A stretch of 64,000 nt of DNA from Scenedesmus sp. ARA3 (Eukaryota > Chlorophyta > Chlorophyceae > Sphaeropleales > Scenedesmaceae). Below, one piece after another: positions 44,575-56,718 of this stretch. Below the pieces are notes generated by a model, which was not told the origin of the DNA, did not search any database, and worked only from the letters and a program-made list of their open reading frames with translations. The position numbers and the translations under genes were made by a program. Positions within the stretch are counted from its first letter, which is position 1; every line of letters starts with the position of its first letter. The stretch lies in the NCBI GenBank assembly GCA_004335835.1, contig RWJK01001811.1, positions 82,829 through 146,828 of the forward strand, written 5' to 3'.

Positions 44575-45782
44575 CGGTTTTATGAAAGGCCACCGGTTTG
44601 CAGTATGTGACGAAGTAAACAGGCTCGTGGATTTGACTGGTGATGACATCACCTGCATGCTGACATTGTCCCAGCGCTCTAGTTGCCTCGTTTGTGCAAG
44701 TGCGAGCACGTGTGCCGTTGGTAGTATTCAGACGCAGGAACATACGCTCAGAGCGTTTATCTGAACATCATCAGCAGGTTGCATCACACAGCACCCCAGG
44801 TCGTAAGTCGTCTACGGGCAGGGAAAGGGCGAACACTTCACGAACGCATTGAATGGGTGCGTTCTGTCGTGCAAGCATGCATATACACATTAACACCATA
44901 CCTACAGGTAAAATGCCACGTAGGTCGCACTGATCCTTCCTCTCGGGATTGAGCTTGTGAACGCTGCTGACAAGACCGGCAGGATGACCTACAGGAAGCA
45001 AGACATCTGTGCAGTTCGTGCTATCAAATAGCTTTGATATGCGATGCTGTGCACTATTCAAGACGCGTCCATCAATCTGCGCACGTCTTAAACAATCAAT
45101 CGGTCTGCGGTGATTCACGCCGCTGACTTCAGAGTGGCCTAAACACGTCATATTCTATATATTTAGTTAATTGACGAGTTCAGAACGCACCTGCATGCAT
45201 GGCGCACGCATATGCGAGAGTGTCACTCCTCAGCCTGACCTTGAGGGCCAGTGGGCGTAAGCATGACAGGACAGCGCGCAGAAGCACCTGACGCACTAAA
45301 CGTCATTATTTTCAGTTGTTGTTAATGTGTTGGCACGTGCACACAACAGTGCACACAGCACAGCTGTAGTGTCTCCCCAAGTAGCTGTGAAGGGCGTAGT
45401 ATCAACAGTCGCACGAAACTTACCACATTTAATAGGTATGTAATGTTTCCAGCAGTCGTGGTGGAATACATGGGTAGCAATGCTGCAGATGGCTGTCGTT
45501 CGTTTAGTTGATGCTTGAGGGAACTGCACAAGGCGAAAGAAGCAGCTGTCTCTCTGATATTCTGTTCTGGTATGTCTGCAGCGTGGCAGCATGTTGTTCG
45601 CACAGGCAAAGGTCTCATGGGCTTTGGCGGACCATGGGTGTGCACTTGTTCCGCAAAACGCATTGGATCACACTGCAAACGTTGTGAATGGTTGACCGAA
45701 AGCGGTAACAGCGTAGCAGAGGGGTTCTACATGCCGTGCATGCCTGGTTGTCTTTGGTCCGCAGGCAAGGTGGGCTGCAATC
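44575..45782. other. spacer, AT-richer, opsin fusion to SBP gene B
   Basis: It probably contains the 3' UTR of the opsin fusion and the promoter of SBP gene B. A plus-strand TGTAA at 45439-45443 is a candidate poly(A) signal. Minus-strand frames at 44771-45151 and 45420-45592 (containing ICSIATHVFHHDCW, next to a GTAAGT donor) look somewhat exon-like but match no family I recognise. Confidence 0.4.
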
Positions 45783-46910
45783 ATGGAGCTTGACGAAGCC
45801 ACAATCAACTGCAGCGACGGCAACGAAAGCCAGCCGCGATCGACATCAGCACGGCCGAAAGCTAGGCGCATGTGTCAGGTGAGCTGCTGGAGCTTGCAGC
45901 CAAGGGTGTGCTGGTGCGTATCTTGCTGTATCTTGATGTGGCGACCGCTGACACCAGACGGGTCGCTCTGCCACAGTATGATACGTTCTGACCTGCGTGC
46001 TCCCTGTGTGCTCCCTGCTTGCCCACAGGTGCCAGGTTGCACTGCTGACCTGGAGACCACAGGCAAGCCCTACTGCAGCGTGAAGCGGATATGTCCAGAA
46101 CACATGAAGGTGAGCTTGCAGTGTCACTGCGCCGGTGACACCTGTGTTGCAGGCCACATGCCACTGTGGCAGCACCCGTCTCAGTTGTAGGTGTAAATGG
46201 ACGGGCTGATTTGCCACCCCTGCAGGGACACACACGCACATCATGCGCACGTACCATGGTAGAGCTACACTGCATGCTGTGTAAGATGTGCTTTAACGAC
46301 CCAAACGAGATACTTGGATTTGTGATTGTGTTGTGTAGGCTGACGCAATCCCGTGCAGCAGCGGCTTGATGCGCTACTGCCAGCAGTGCGGCGTGCTGGA
46401 GCCACTGGCACTGTTTGATGACATCAAGCGCAGCTGCAGGGACAGCCTGTGCAGGCGCGTGAAGCGCCCAGCAGCAACAGATTCACACACCAAGCGCAAG
46501 CGCCAGGCCAACTTCAGCAGCTGTGCATACGACGCCGCCAACAGCACGAGCTGTTACATAGCTGCTGGGGCCGCCTCTGCCGCAGTACCAGAAGCAGCAA
46601 TCAGCCCTGCAGCGATGCTGGATGCAGCAATGCATGCAGGCTGGGACGCTGCCTACATGGCTGGTGCCACTGCAATGCCAAGCGCCGCTGAACTGGCAGC
46701 ATTAGGTGTATGTGATGCAGCAGCCTGGAACGGCAGCTGGCTGGAGGTCCCAGCAGCAGAAACAACTGATCCACTTGAGTCAGCAGCAACTGCAGCGCAA
46801 ACTGCACCAGTGGAAGCAGCAGCAGCAGCAGCACGGACCAACAGCGGCGCAGCAGCAGCAGCAGCAGCAGCCAGTCCTGTCAGCTCCAGCTGCACAGCAG
46901 CAACCTCAGG

Positions 46911-46967
<57 letters not shown>

Positions 46968-47796
46968 CGCCTCACGCAGCACAGGTGCAGCCTGCGGCTC
47001 GCCTGCCACAGCAGGTCCCAGCGCTGCAGCAGCAGGCGCAGCCGCCGGTGCTGCCAACGCTGCAGGCATGTCATGGCCGGCCTTGTGGCAGCAGCAGCAG
47101 GATCCACAGCTGGCGTACGCGCCGAGCCTCGCTGCTGCCGCTGCTGCTGCCGCTGCAGCTGCAGCAGCAGGCCTCAGCAGCCCTATCAGCGGCAGCTACA
47201 GCAGCAGTGACAGCAAGGACCCTGCTGTGGCTGAGTTGGAGCAGTTCATGATGCAAGAGCTGGCAGCAGCAGGCGTGATGGCCATGGACAGCAGCAGCGC
47301 TACTGCTCTGACTGCTGTGCCAACAGCTGTAGGGGCACAGGAGCAGCAGCCCTGCTACCAGCACACATTCCAGCCTCTACTGCGGCACGGATCCACTGTC
47401 GAGTCATCTGCGCTGCTGCCGCTGCCGCCGCAACAGCAGCCGCAGCAGCTCAGCGGCATGGCTCCCGGCACGACCATGCTGAGCGCAAGCCCGGCTCCAT
47501 ATGCTGCGGCCAGCTGTGGCCGTGCCTGCATCCCTGGCTTGCCTGCCCTGGGTGGCGCAGCAGGCTGGGTGCCCACAGCTGCATCAGGCGGCCAGGCCCA
47601 GGCAGGTGCAGCCCTGCATGTGCAGCAGGGCCCTGCCCCAGCAGCAGCAGCAGCAGCTGAGGCTGAAGCTGCTGCCCCTGCTGCGCGTGGCCAGATGCGT
47701 GCCCGCATGATGGCGAGGCTTGAGGAGCGGCTGCAGGCGCTGGCTGCCCAGATGGGAGACATGCAGCTGATGCTGCGCCTGCTGCAGGACGCGTGA
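45783..47796 (+). CDS. SBP-box transcription factor B
   Basis: Paralogue of SBP gene A. Exons 45783-45878, 46029-46109 and 46339-47796, all phase 0, give 544 residues. The SBP domain covers about residues 31-110. Finger 1 ligands are C31, C36, C54 and H57. Finger 2 has C73, C76 and C92, with Glu80 instead of His (CQQCGVLEP). A Cys (C65) occupies the same extra position as C48 of gene A. A basic region (RRVKRP ... TKRKRQ) after the domain is a probable bipartite nuclear signal. The remainder is Ala-rich, with a 17-residue polyA run from CAG triplets read in the Ala frame, the motif ELEQFMMQELAAA shared with gene A, and a C-terminal helix (RMMARLEERLQALAAQMGDM) suited to dimerisation. The intron positions in the SBP domain match gene A; gene A has one extra, at the EP|LY junction. 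The start is the first ATG in frame. Confidence 0.9.
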
Positions 47797-50700
47797 GCAG
47801 GATTGCTGGCGGCTGCCGGGCTGCAGCTGCTGCCCGGCTGCCAGCCGAAGAAGGGGCAGCACGCATGCAGGTCTGCTCAACACGATGCACATAAGACAGT
47901 TGCGTGTTGCTCTGCCGCGTCTGATTGTGGAACGTACAAGGTGTTTTCATGGTCTTGCGCACAGCATGCAGCACCTACAGAACGGCTTGCGTGCTTTTCA
48001 GTGCCATGAATAAGATTTGCTTGGGTGATGTTGTGTGCGTGCCTTTTCAACAGTTTACCTTGAACCAGCCTCACAAGGGGCTGTGTGATGATCATGCACA
48101 TAGTGTGCAGTATGTGCAATTAGCATGGTCCGGCGTATCTGATAGGTTTGTTTGTTGTTTTTCACTAGTACACTTCCAAAGCGGGCATGCATGTGGTCTG
48201 GGATGCACAGTTCTCTTGTGTCATGGCTGCCGTTCTGAACATAGTTTGTGTTATGTGTCTGCCACGTTTCTGCCAGTTTCATCCTGCCTTTAGCTTGGAT
48301 TGTAGTGCAAAACTGTGAAAGACACAACAAACACTTGCTGTTTGCCTGCTGCTGCTGCAGCAGCAGCATGTAGCTTGTACGCCGTGCTGGCGGTTTGTCT
48401 GTGGGTCGCTGGGCTGGGATGTGGGTTGTTGAGGCCAACGGACAAACAATGGCAGTGCAGCTCTCTGGGCGCCATTTTAATGTTAGCAGAAAGCAGAGAG
48501 TCCTGTGGTGACTGCATAAAGACGCTAGTTGGGGTGTTGTTATCATGATGACGCCAGCTAGCAGCTGCCAGCATTGCCAACTCTGATAGCATGCTGTTTA
48601 GAAGACTGATGGACTGCTAATCATGCTGCATGTAGCCAAAGTTGCGCGTGGCTGCTTGACAGAATGTGGAGCTGGACGCCATGTGATGGCCAGCACACAG
48701 AGGAGTGCTCACTCTTTAGCATCCATGGTGGCGGTGGAGACTGCGTTAGCGTGTCTCGCTGAATGCAATGCTGCGGAACACAGCAGCACTACGATGATGC
48801 GGGATTACTGCACATGTGATTAGTGCACATGTGTTGCTGGCATGTGCAGCATCCAGGGAGCACATGCCGTGTCATTTGGCGTCCGAGAATAAAGTGACTA
48901 AGGCAAACAAGTCAGCCTCCTTTGGGGGCTGCTGCCGACACTTCGGGTGGTGGCTTCACGGACTCACTGTTGCGTGTTCATGTGTGGCGTGTCTTGCTGC
49001 ACTCAGGGTTGCTCAACCGCAGCAACGGCTCAACCGCAGCAACCCCATAAAATGCAAAATAGGTTAGGTGTGAGGTTTTCAGCCGCCACTGCATGCGCCT
49101 GCATCTGGATCACAGCTCAAAGGCTTCCGCTGTAGTGTGTGGGGACACCTGGGAACAGCTACGCGGTGGAAGCCTGCAACATGCTTTTGGTGCGCATGGA
49201 GCTTGGCCGTTGCCTCTAAGCGCCCGGTGGTACTGATTTGGGCTTGGGTTGCGCTGCGTTGCACTATGTTGCACTGCATTGCATGGCGTATGTGACCATG
49301 GAGTGCAGCTGGCTTGGGGGAGCTGGGTTTCAAGGCGAGCATCAACCACCGACGGCTGCTGCTGTTCGTGTTCATTCATGCTATGTGGGCTGACTGCTGC
49401 CTGCTGCTTTGCAGTTTGTATGTTTGTGGGTGTGTGTGGACACCAGCCGCGCATGGGGCTGTCAATAGGGCTGGCGGCTCTGTTACCTGCATTAGCACAT
49501 TCTGCGGCAGCAAGCGTTTTCATCTTGACGCTGCTGCAACTCACAACGCATGTGTTGTCAAGAGTTTGATGTTGGAAGACAATGGCGTGCGTTTTGCATG
49601 CATACAGCAGTGGGTAGTTGGCGCCGCCCTGCCAGCCTTGGTGCACCTGCCGGAGTTTGTTTTTTGCTGAGTTTGCTGAATGACCTTGGCGGACGACATA
49701 GATGCAGCCGGCTGTGGCATGGGCAGCTGTTTGGGCGTGCCGTTCAAGTGCTTGCGTATCTCCAAAGAAGCTGGCGGGGCTGCTGGTATGCTACACCCTT
49801 CACTCCAACTGCTTTTTTGTAGCACCTCTGCCAATGCTCACCCTCGTACGCTGACAATGCCAGCAGCCCTGCAACTGGTGATGTGAACTTTGTACTGCAC
49901 AACGTCCAGGCATTCCACAATGCATTCCGGCTGTCACAGCGTGTGGAGGTGTTGCATGTTGTGCTCACAACACGCGGTGGACTGCCGGTTTGCATTTGTC
50001 GTTCTTGTCTGCACGTGCTGCCACTACGCTGGAAGTACTGATCTTACCTGCAGGCCACCTGCATCTTTCGGTGGCTGGCAGGGCATGGATGTCTGCTGCA
50101 GTCGCTTTGTGCACCGAACCAGCATTCAACAATCTCAAAGCACATGTGTGGGCAAGGGCAGGAGCGTGCAGGCTGCGCCCCTGTTGCCAAGCACAGCGGG
50201 TGCTGTGCGCAAGAAGTGCAACGATTTCTGTTCAGGTGAAGCGCACTTGCGGCGTGCGTCTACTTGTGGGAGATGACATTTTGGTGGACGCATACGCATA
50301 GCCTGCATCACTGCATGGCGCAGGTATGTGGGGGGTTTGCAGGTGCCTGATCAACGGATGAATGGTATGATTTGCGTGGTTTGTTTGACATGGTGTCATC
50401 GACCGCGCTTCGTTGTAGTTGCAGCGCCTCCTGTTGCAACAAGGGTGGTGCGGGTGGGGCTGTGCGAAAGAGGATTAATTGTGAAGATCCTTTCTCAAAT
50501 GCTTTTCTGCACAGCTCTTGGAACGGCATGAGGCATTGGGAGGTCTGCAGTTTGTGCCTGGGGTGTACCAGCTGCCATGCGCATGCACTTGCGGGTGGTG
50601 CAGACGCCAACGGGCATCTCAGTATTGTTTGTCACTGGTTTTTCGTGCACTGTGTGTTTGCTGAGCAGGGATGTATCTGTTGGGCACTTTCGAGTGGCTC

Positions 50701-51674
50701 CAGAAGAATCTGCTGCAGCATGGCTGGCTACTGCAGCGTGTGTCCTGACGGAATACGGTGTGTGTTGCTGCTTGTGCCGGCCACAGTTCTTGTGAGAGGC
50801 GCTGCACGATGAATTGCGCTGCTTGATGCTTGCACCCGCACCAGTCAGGTTTATTTGATTCGATGAGCCTAATGCTGTGTTGCCTACTGGCCTTTTTGCA
50901 ACGGTACCACAGCTTGATTGTTGCATCGGCCCGCCATTCGCACTGTCATGTACTACAGTAACGCCATTAAAAGCATGTGGCCTGGGACAGCTGCATTTCA
51001 TTGTGCTGCCCGAAATCCCCTGACCTCTTGGAAACAGTAAGCAGGTGTGATCTTCTGGTGACATGGTCACGTGATCACAAGGGGGAACCACTTCTATTCA
51101 TGTGGAACGCATGTGTGTGCCAGCAATTCTTTTATACTCCTTACATGCTGGTCTCGCCTCGACTTAGCTCCATATGGTAAGCCCATACGGGTAACACTTT
51201 GTTACAGTGGCCAAAGACGTCCTGCTGTGCTCTTTTCCGTAGTTTTTCTTGTGTGACGGCTTTCTGAAATAAATAGCTTCCTTGCCACCAAGCTGATCAG
51301 AAGAGCGACTCAGTGAAGTACCTTGACCTGCAACTATCCATAACGTGCGTGGCTGTGTGCTGGGCATACTCTACTTCAGATGACGCTTCGCAGGCTCTGC
51401 AGTGACCAGCTTGCCAAACCATCACACCAATCGCACTTTCACCCGAGCTGTGCCGCTATCAAACTCGGACCACCGGCTGCTCGTAAGGGCGCTGGCAGGT
51501 ATTGCATTCCATGCTGTACTGCTGGTTATATTGGATGCACAGCAGGCAGCTGCCAGCAATAACATGCAGAGGGGTTCCAGTGACAGCAGTCCAGCCTTTG
51601 CACAGTAAAGCCTATTTAAGGTTACTCACTTTCCGTTCGTCCGCGCTGCCCTTGCCAGCAGCGACTCACGGAGA
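47797..51674. other. spacer, no supported gene
   Basis: Nearly 4 kb between two plus-strand genes. I found no phase-consistent exons with recognisable protein motifs on either strand. The longest frame, 50495-51091 minus, has ordinary composition but no domain. The first few hundred bases are probably 3' UTR of SBP gene B. Confidence 0.45.
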
Positions 51675-51964
51675 ATGGGCATGCCCCACGCAATGGACCA
51701 GTTGGTTGCGCTGTTTGTTTCTGACAAACTCCCAGCAGGGAGAGATGGCGCTATGGATATAACATACCTCGGCGTTGCCCTGGCTGCTGCCCTTATTTTG
51801 CTGCAGATCGTGGTGTCGGTCAGGTGCGATACAGAGCTGCAATGACACTGCAGGCTGCTTCCTAGGGGACATCAAACGCGTAATCGGGACTAGAACGTAC
51901 CATGGTGGTCATTTTTGCCTCTAGGGGTCGGAAGCAAAACTGGCTCAGCATTGCTGCCTCTTCT

Positions 51965-52060
<96 letters not shown>

Positions 52061-52061
52061 G

Positions 52062-52152
<91 letters not shown>

Positions 52153-54972
52153 GCTGCCAGTTCACAGCAGTGCCAACGCATTAGATGCTGCTTCACTTGC
52201 TTCTACCTCTACGGCTGCAGCACTTTGCTGAGCTGTTGCACTGCCGCTGCTGCCGCGAAGCTCGCCAGCACCTTCCTGCTTGCTGATCTTTGGCTTGACT
52301 TGATGCACTGCACCATGCGGAATGGTTGTTGTTGCATGCAAGCGCTGCAGGCTGTGCCTTGGTCTGCACTCCCAGCTGGCAGTTGCTGCAGTGCGCTGCG
52401 TGGTGCAGCTCACTCTGCTGGGCTACATCCTTGCGCCTATCTTCAAGCTGAACAGCCCATGGCTGGTGCTGGCGTATGCGGGGTTCATGGTCTGGGTCAG
52501 CGCACTGGAGGCAATGGGACGGCCCACGCGCGTGTACAAGGTGGGTGTTCGAGCAGCACCTGCTTTGCAACACACAACCGCTTCGTTGTGGGCTTGGCAA
52601 GAAATGCAGTGTGCTGGAAGTGCAGCAGCTTGGTGAGGTGCGCTGCCGCTGGTAGGTGGCAGGCTGCTTGCGGTTGGTGGCCTCTTGCAGCCGCTCTTTT
52701 TGCGTGAGCCTGCTTCTGGCCTTATTTCCGCTGCTTTGTCTGGACTCGCAGTCAATCTAGACCCGGGCATGCTTGTAACGAGCAGGACACTGTAGAGCTG
52801 CAGCAAGCAGCACTCTCTGCACAGCACACCGCTGCTCATGCTGCTGTGTGGCTGCGCATCATCAGTGCTGCTCATGCCAGTGTTGACAGGAAGTTTGCAT
52901 AGTTCTGAACATGTAAAGCAGACGGAAGCTGTCTGGCTGTGTATCACCATGCGCTGCAGGGGCTGTTCTTCCACACGCTGGGCATCGTGCTGCTGGCTGC
53001 TGGCTGCACCATGGCGTATGGGCTCACACTAGTAATCGGCGTGGAGCCCTGGTGGAGCCCGCAGTACCTCATCCCTGTGCTGGGCATGGTGCTGGGCAAC
53101 ACCATCAGCGGCATCAGCGTGGGGCTGGCTGCAGTCATGGAGGAGCTGACCACAGGTGTGTGCATGTGTGTTATACAGCAGCAGTTGTGCTTAGCTGGGG
53201 CGGCGTGTGCTTTGGCTGCAGCTTTGGCTGCAACAGCGTGGGGCTGGCTGCAGTGATAAAGCAGCTGACCACAGGTGTGTGCATGTGTGTTATAGGGCAG
53301 CAGTTGTGCGTAGCTGGGGCGGCGTGTGCTTTGGCTGCAGCTTTGGCTGCATCAGTGTGGGGCTGGCTGCAGTCATGGAGGAGCTGACCACAGGTGTGGT
53401 GTTGAGCATGCTGGCGATGCTGATGATGGCGTGGCTGGTGCATGGCCACCCGCGGAATGAGAGCATGTGCGCTGCCGCATCTTGCTGCACATTTGCACGG
53501 CGCAGCTGCCAGCAGGGAGACCTGCAGCAATCTAATCTAGTCAAACATGTGCACCCAGCCGTCGACACAGGTTGACTGCAAACACCAACACAATGCAGCA
53601 GTGTGTGTGTGCTCTCCATGCACCGCCAACGTATGCATGATCTGCATGCCTCGCGGTGCACCACAGGAGCCGACCGCATTGAGCGGCTGCTGTCCCTGGG
53701 TGCGTCCCGCGCTGAGGCCACGCGCGACCTGCTGGGCCGTGCTGTGCGGCTGGCCATGACGCCGCTGCTCAACCAGATGAGCGTGGTGGGCCTGGTCAGC
53801 ATCCCGGGCATGATGACGGGGCAGATCCTGGGCGGCAGCAACCCTGACCAAGCTGCACGGTGCGTGGAAACAGACAGAATAATCATCTGCAGGCCTATAG
53901 AGCTCCTGGACGTGACGCCAATGGAAGCTGTACAACATGTTGCTGTTGTTGTTGCTGCTGTTGCTGTTGTTTAGAGGGGCAGGAACTGTGAATGATGTGA
54001 GCAGCAGCACCTGTTCATTTCCTTGTTCTTGCTCAGCATTGGCTTGCCTGCATAGAAAAGGAAGTGCATCATATGGATGGCGAAGGCAGGCCTGGTGTTT
54101 GTCTGGCCAGGGCGGCGGGTATGGCTGGCATGTCCAGCAGGGATGCCGACAGAGCGGTGGGGGATGTGGCGCCCAGTGCGGGAGCGTGCCTCCAGGCCTG
54201 TGACTGCTCTCTGACCTGTTCCAGCTGTGGTGTGCTGATGTGTCCTTCTCTGCAGATACCAGATGGTCATCATGTTCCTGCTGGGAGCTGCAGCAACTAC
54301 GGCGGCAGTGGGATCCACTAGTGCTGCAGTTGCACATGTCGTGGATGGCTGCCACAGGCTGCGGCCAGAGCGGCTGCTCCCTCGCTCCAAGTCGGCAGGC
54401 GTCAATGGGCTGCTCACAGAGGGGTTCAAGCAGGTCTGTGCATACTGGGTGCTGCAGCAAAGGCGGTGCAGGCGACTTGGTGTTGTTTCACCACCTGCAC
54501 AGCAACGCAGCACAGACACTCACACCTGCACAGGATAAGGGTTGATCAGGCACCCGCTTGGACACCGTCGATATGCCTGCAAGAACATTGTTGCTATCCA
54601 CGAACTCCATCCTAGTGTCGATCTCTTCAACACACCCCAGCACCTCGCCTCTCTTCTGCCCATACTGATGCGCGCTGCACTTGTTGCTGTGCCACCTGCC
54701 ACCCGCCGCAGCTGTGGGGCTTGCTGTTGGCCCTGCTGCACACGTTGAGGACCTGTTGGCGCAAGTGCTGCTGCTGCTGCTGCGCCTCCAGGAGGGATGA
54801 TGGCAGCCCAGAAGATGCTCAGCAGGCACCAAGCAGGACAACAGCAGGTGCTGGCGGCAGCAGCAGGGGCAGTGGGGCAATGGATGAAGCGAAGGAGCCT
54901 CTGCTTCCGCAGTGTCCCAAACATGGCCCTCGCGTAGACCTTCGTGCTTCAGATATCCATGGCAGCAGATGA
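51675..54972 (+). CDS. FetB/ALS3-like (UPF0014) ABC-transporter permease
   Basis: Polytopic membrane protein related to bacterial FetB (iron export) and plant ALS3/STAR2 (aluminium tolerance), which pair with a separate ATP-binding subunit. Exons: 51675-51823, 52351-52540, 52960-53155, 53667-53859, 54256-54433, 54712-54972; phases fit throughout; 388 residues. Landmarks are AVRCVVQLTLLGYILAPIF, IPVLGMVLGNTISGISVGL, ERLLSLGASRAEA, the family signature GLVSIPGMMTGQILGG, and YQMVIMFLLG. The C-terminal tail (303-388) is longer than in FetB or ALS3, with a Cys6 run from CTG triplets and EPLLP near the end. The substrate (metal, UDP-sugar or other) cannot be read from sequence. No ATPase partner gene lies in the window. 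The last exon is inferred from phase; if exon 5 were not spliced, a stop at 54538 would end the protein. Confidence 0.88.
51966..52151. repeat. 186-bp CAG tract in intron 1 of the FetB-like gene
   Basis: About 62 CAG triplets with a few CGG and CAA interruptions. Long open frames in several readings (polyQ, polyA, polyC, polyL) are artefacts of the tract. Confidence 0.95.
53113..53395. repeat. 120-bp tandem repeat copying the exon 3 end
   Basis: The exon 3 end (GGGGCTGGCTGCAGTCATGG ... ACCACAG|GTGTG, to 53155) recurs at about 53240-53275 (diverged) and 53351-53393 (one mismatch to the exon). About 75 bp of intron lie between copies, and all keep the donor. Confidence 0.92.
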
Positions 54973-55237
54973 CGCTGCTAAGCTATTATATCTAGCAATG
55001 GTCCAGGCGCGTGTGTTGCTGTGGCAGCGCATGCTGATAGACCAAAGGCAATCTGTCCTCTCAGGCTATTCTGTCCTCTCAGGCTATTGCTCAAGCTATT
55101 GATGATGCTGATGAGTTTTTTTTCTGCGTTTTCGTCTGACGGTTTGGACGATGATGAGTTGTTCTTCGATGTTTCCTCCCCCTATGAGCCTCTCGTTGGC
55201 TCCTGACTGGGGTTCCCACTCCTCGTTGAGTGGAGCA

Positions 55238-55257
55238 TGTAATGTAATGTAATGTAA
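55238..55257 (+). promoter_or_regulatory. four tandem TGTAA poly(A) motifs
   Basis: TGTAA is repeated four times without a gap, 266 nt after the stop of the FetB-like gene. TGTAA is the chlorophyte poly(A) signal, so this is its likely 3' end. Confidence 0.75.
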
Positions 55258-55471
55258 TGCAATTGCCTTACTTGCAAGTAAAACGCATCGAACTGTTGCA
55301 TGCGGTTATCACCACGCAGATGGTTTCCTTTGTTCATTGGTGACCTGCACCTTTCCTACACCAACGACCAACAACGGTAGAACATGAGCTGCCTTCACTG
55401 CCTGGCAATGTTCATGTATGCTTGACTCATGATCATCAAGCTGTCCGACAGAGAAGAGAGGCTCTTTCATC

Positions 55472-55825
55472 ATGTTCACCATGAAGGGCCAGCCATGCGG
55501 AGCGTGCGGCGCATCATCTTACAATTCCTATCAGTTTGTAATGAAAAACCCAACAGTTGACCAGAGCATTGGCCCGAGGACGCTGCGATGTGCTGGCTGT
55601 GGATTGATCGCCAGCTCAGTTTGACTTCGTTTGACCACACACTGCAAAGGTCACATGTGCCCAAAATGCAGCCTCAACAAAAAAACGCACCAATGTATTA
55701 TCAGCCTAACCCAAGTCACCGTGTCCAGTTGCTGCTTGACGGCTACCCGCTGGATGCAGGGTTGGTTTGAGCAATCGGTTGCGTTGCTGCTACTAGCTCT
55801 CTGGCACAAGCGTACTTGCTCATAA
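55472..55825 (+). pseudogene. interrupted zinc-ribbon-like CxxC frame
   Basis: From ATG 55472 the frame reads MFTMKGQPCGACG ... RCAGCGLIASSV, then TGA at 55622-55624. It continues in the same frame with HCKGHMCPKCSLNKKTHQC and ends at 55825. The paired Cys before and after the stop would make a coherent zinc-binding protein, so this is probably a decayed gene or mobile-element fragment. Alternatives are a real 50-residue protein, or a TGA that is read through. Confidence 0.35.
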
Positions 55826-56718
55826 AACATATAATACGTTGCTGTAGCATTTGAGTTGTTGTCGGCAGGCTCGGGGCTGCTGCCCCAACTTTTTCGTCTG
55901 GTGCACTTGCCGACTGGCGCCGGCGATGTGGCAGGGTCACCTCTGTCGGCAGGGCCAATCCGGTACGCTCGCCATTTTTGACTATCCGATGTAGATTTAC
56001 GCAGATTTGGCATGCTGAACGGCGTAGCACAGCCAGCACCCAGCATGCAACTGTCTTTACGGGTCTGACCTCGCTGATGATCAGTCATTTCCCACGCCGC
56101 AAATTAATGCAATAGGTATTCATCGTTTGGTTGTTTGAAATCGTCCGTAGAATTTGCTGTCACTGCTGTCACAGTGGTCAGACGGAAAAAAACTCGTCTC
56201 AGTCAATAGGCTGTACAGAGCTGCAGATCTTTTGCCACATTGGCATAGCGGTAGCTTCACATTGATTTTGATGCCTCACCATCTGGATGGTGTCGCTTGC
56301 AGGACACGAAGGTTTTCAAGACACAGCTGCCAGCTGCTGCTCCTAGAGGTGCTTGATCTGCCTTGGCTGACAAGGACCAGTACACTGGCAAAAGGGTCGT
56401 AAGCACACAGGTAGATATTGGCCCTTGCTCAAGCCTTTCGTTGGAAAGAGTGGTTTCCAGTGCAGGTGCATGATGTCAGTGTGCCTGCCGCCGTACTGCT
56501 TCAAGTGGCGAGTAGCGACGTGACCTTGCAGTGCGCGTTCTTGACAAAGCATCGCATTAGCACAATTTGTTGTGTCTTCCCAGTGACACATATCGACCCC
56601 AGATGCCCGGAGTGCCTGTTGACGACCTTGCAGGTGATGTGCAATTTTCCATCTGCTGCTACCATATCCTTGGCTGCATGCTGATTGCTACCGCAGGTCC
56701 AAGTGCGCTACTTGTAAG

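Larger units (their letters stand above)
54973..56718. other. spacer with a short Cys-rich frame
   Basis: It contains the 3' UTR of the FetB-like gene, the interrupted CxxC frame listed separately, and AT-richer sequence at about 55980-56330 upstream of the Cys-rich repeat gene. No other coding model is supported. Confidence 0.45.

Noticed and set aside
51890..52231. Overlapping long frames encoding polyCys, polyLeu, polyGln or polyAla
   Set aside because: They are the six readings of one CAG tract lying in an intron of the FetB-like gene. Flanking exons are fixed by family motifs and phase.
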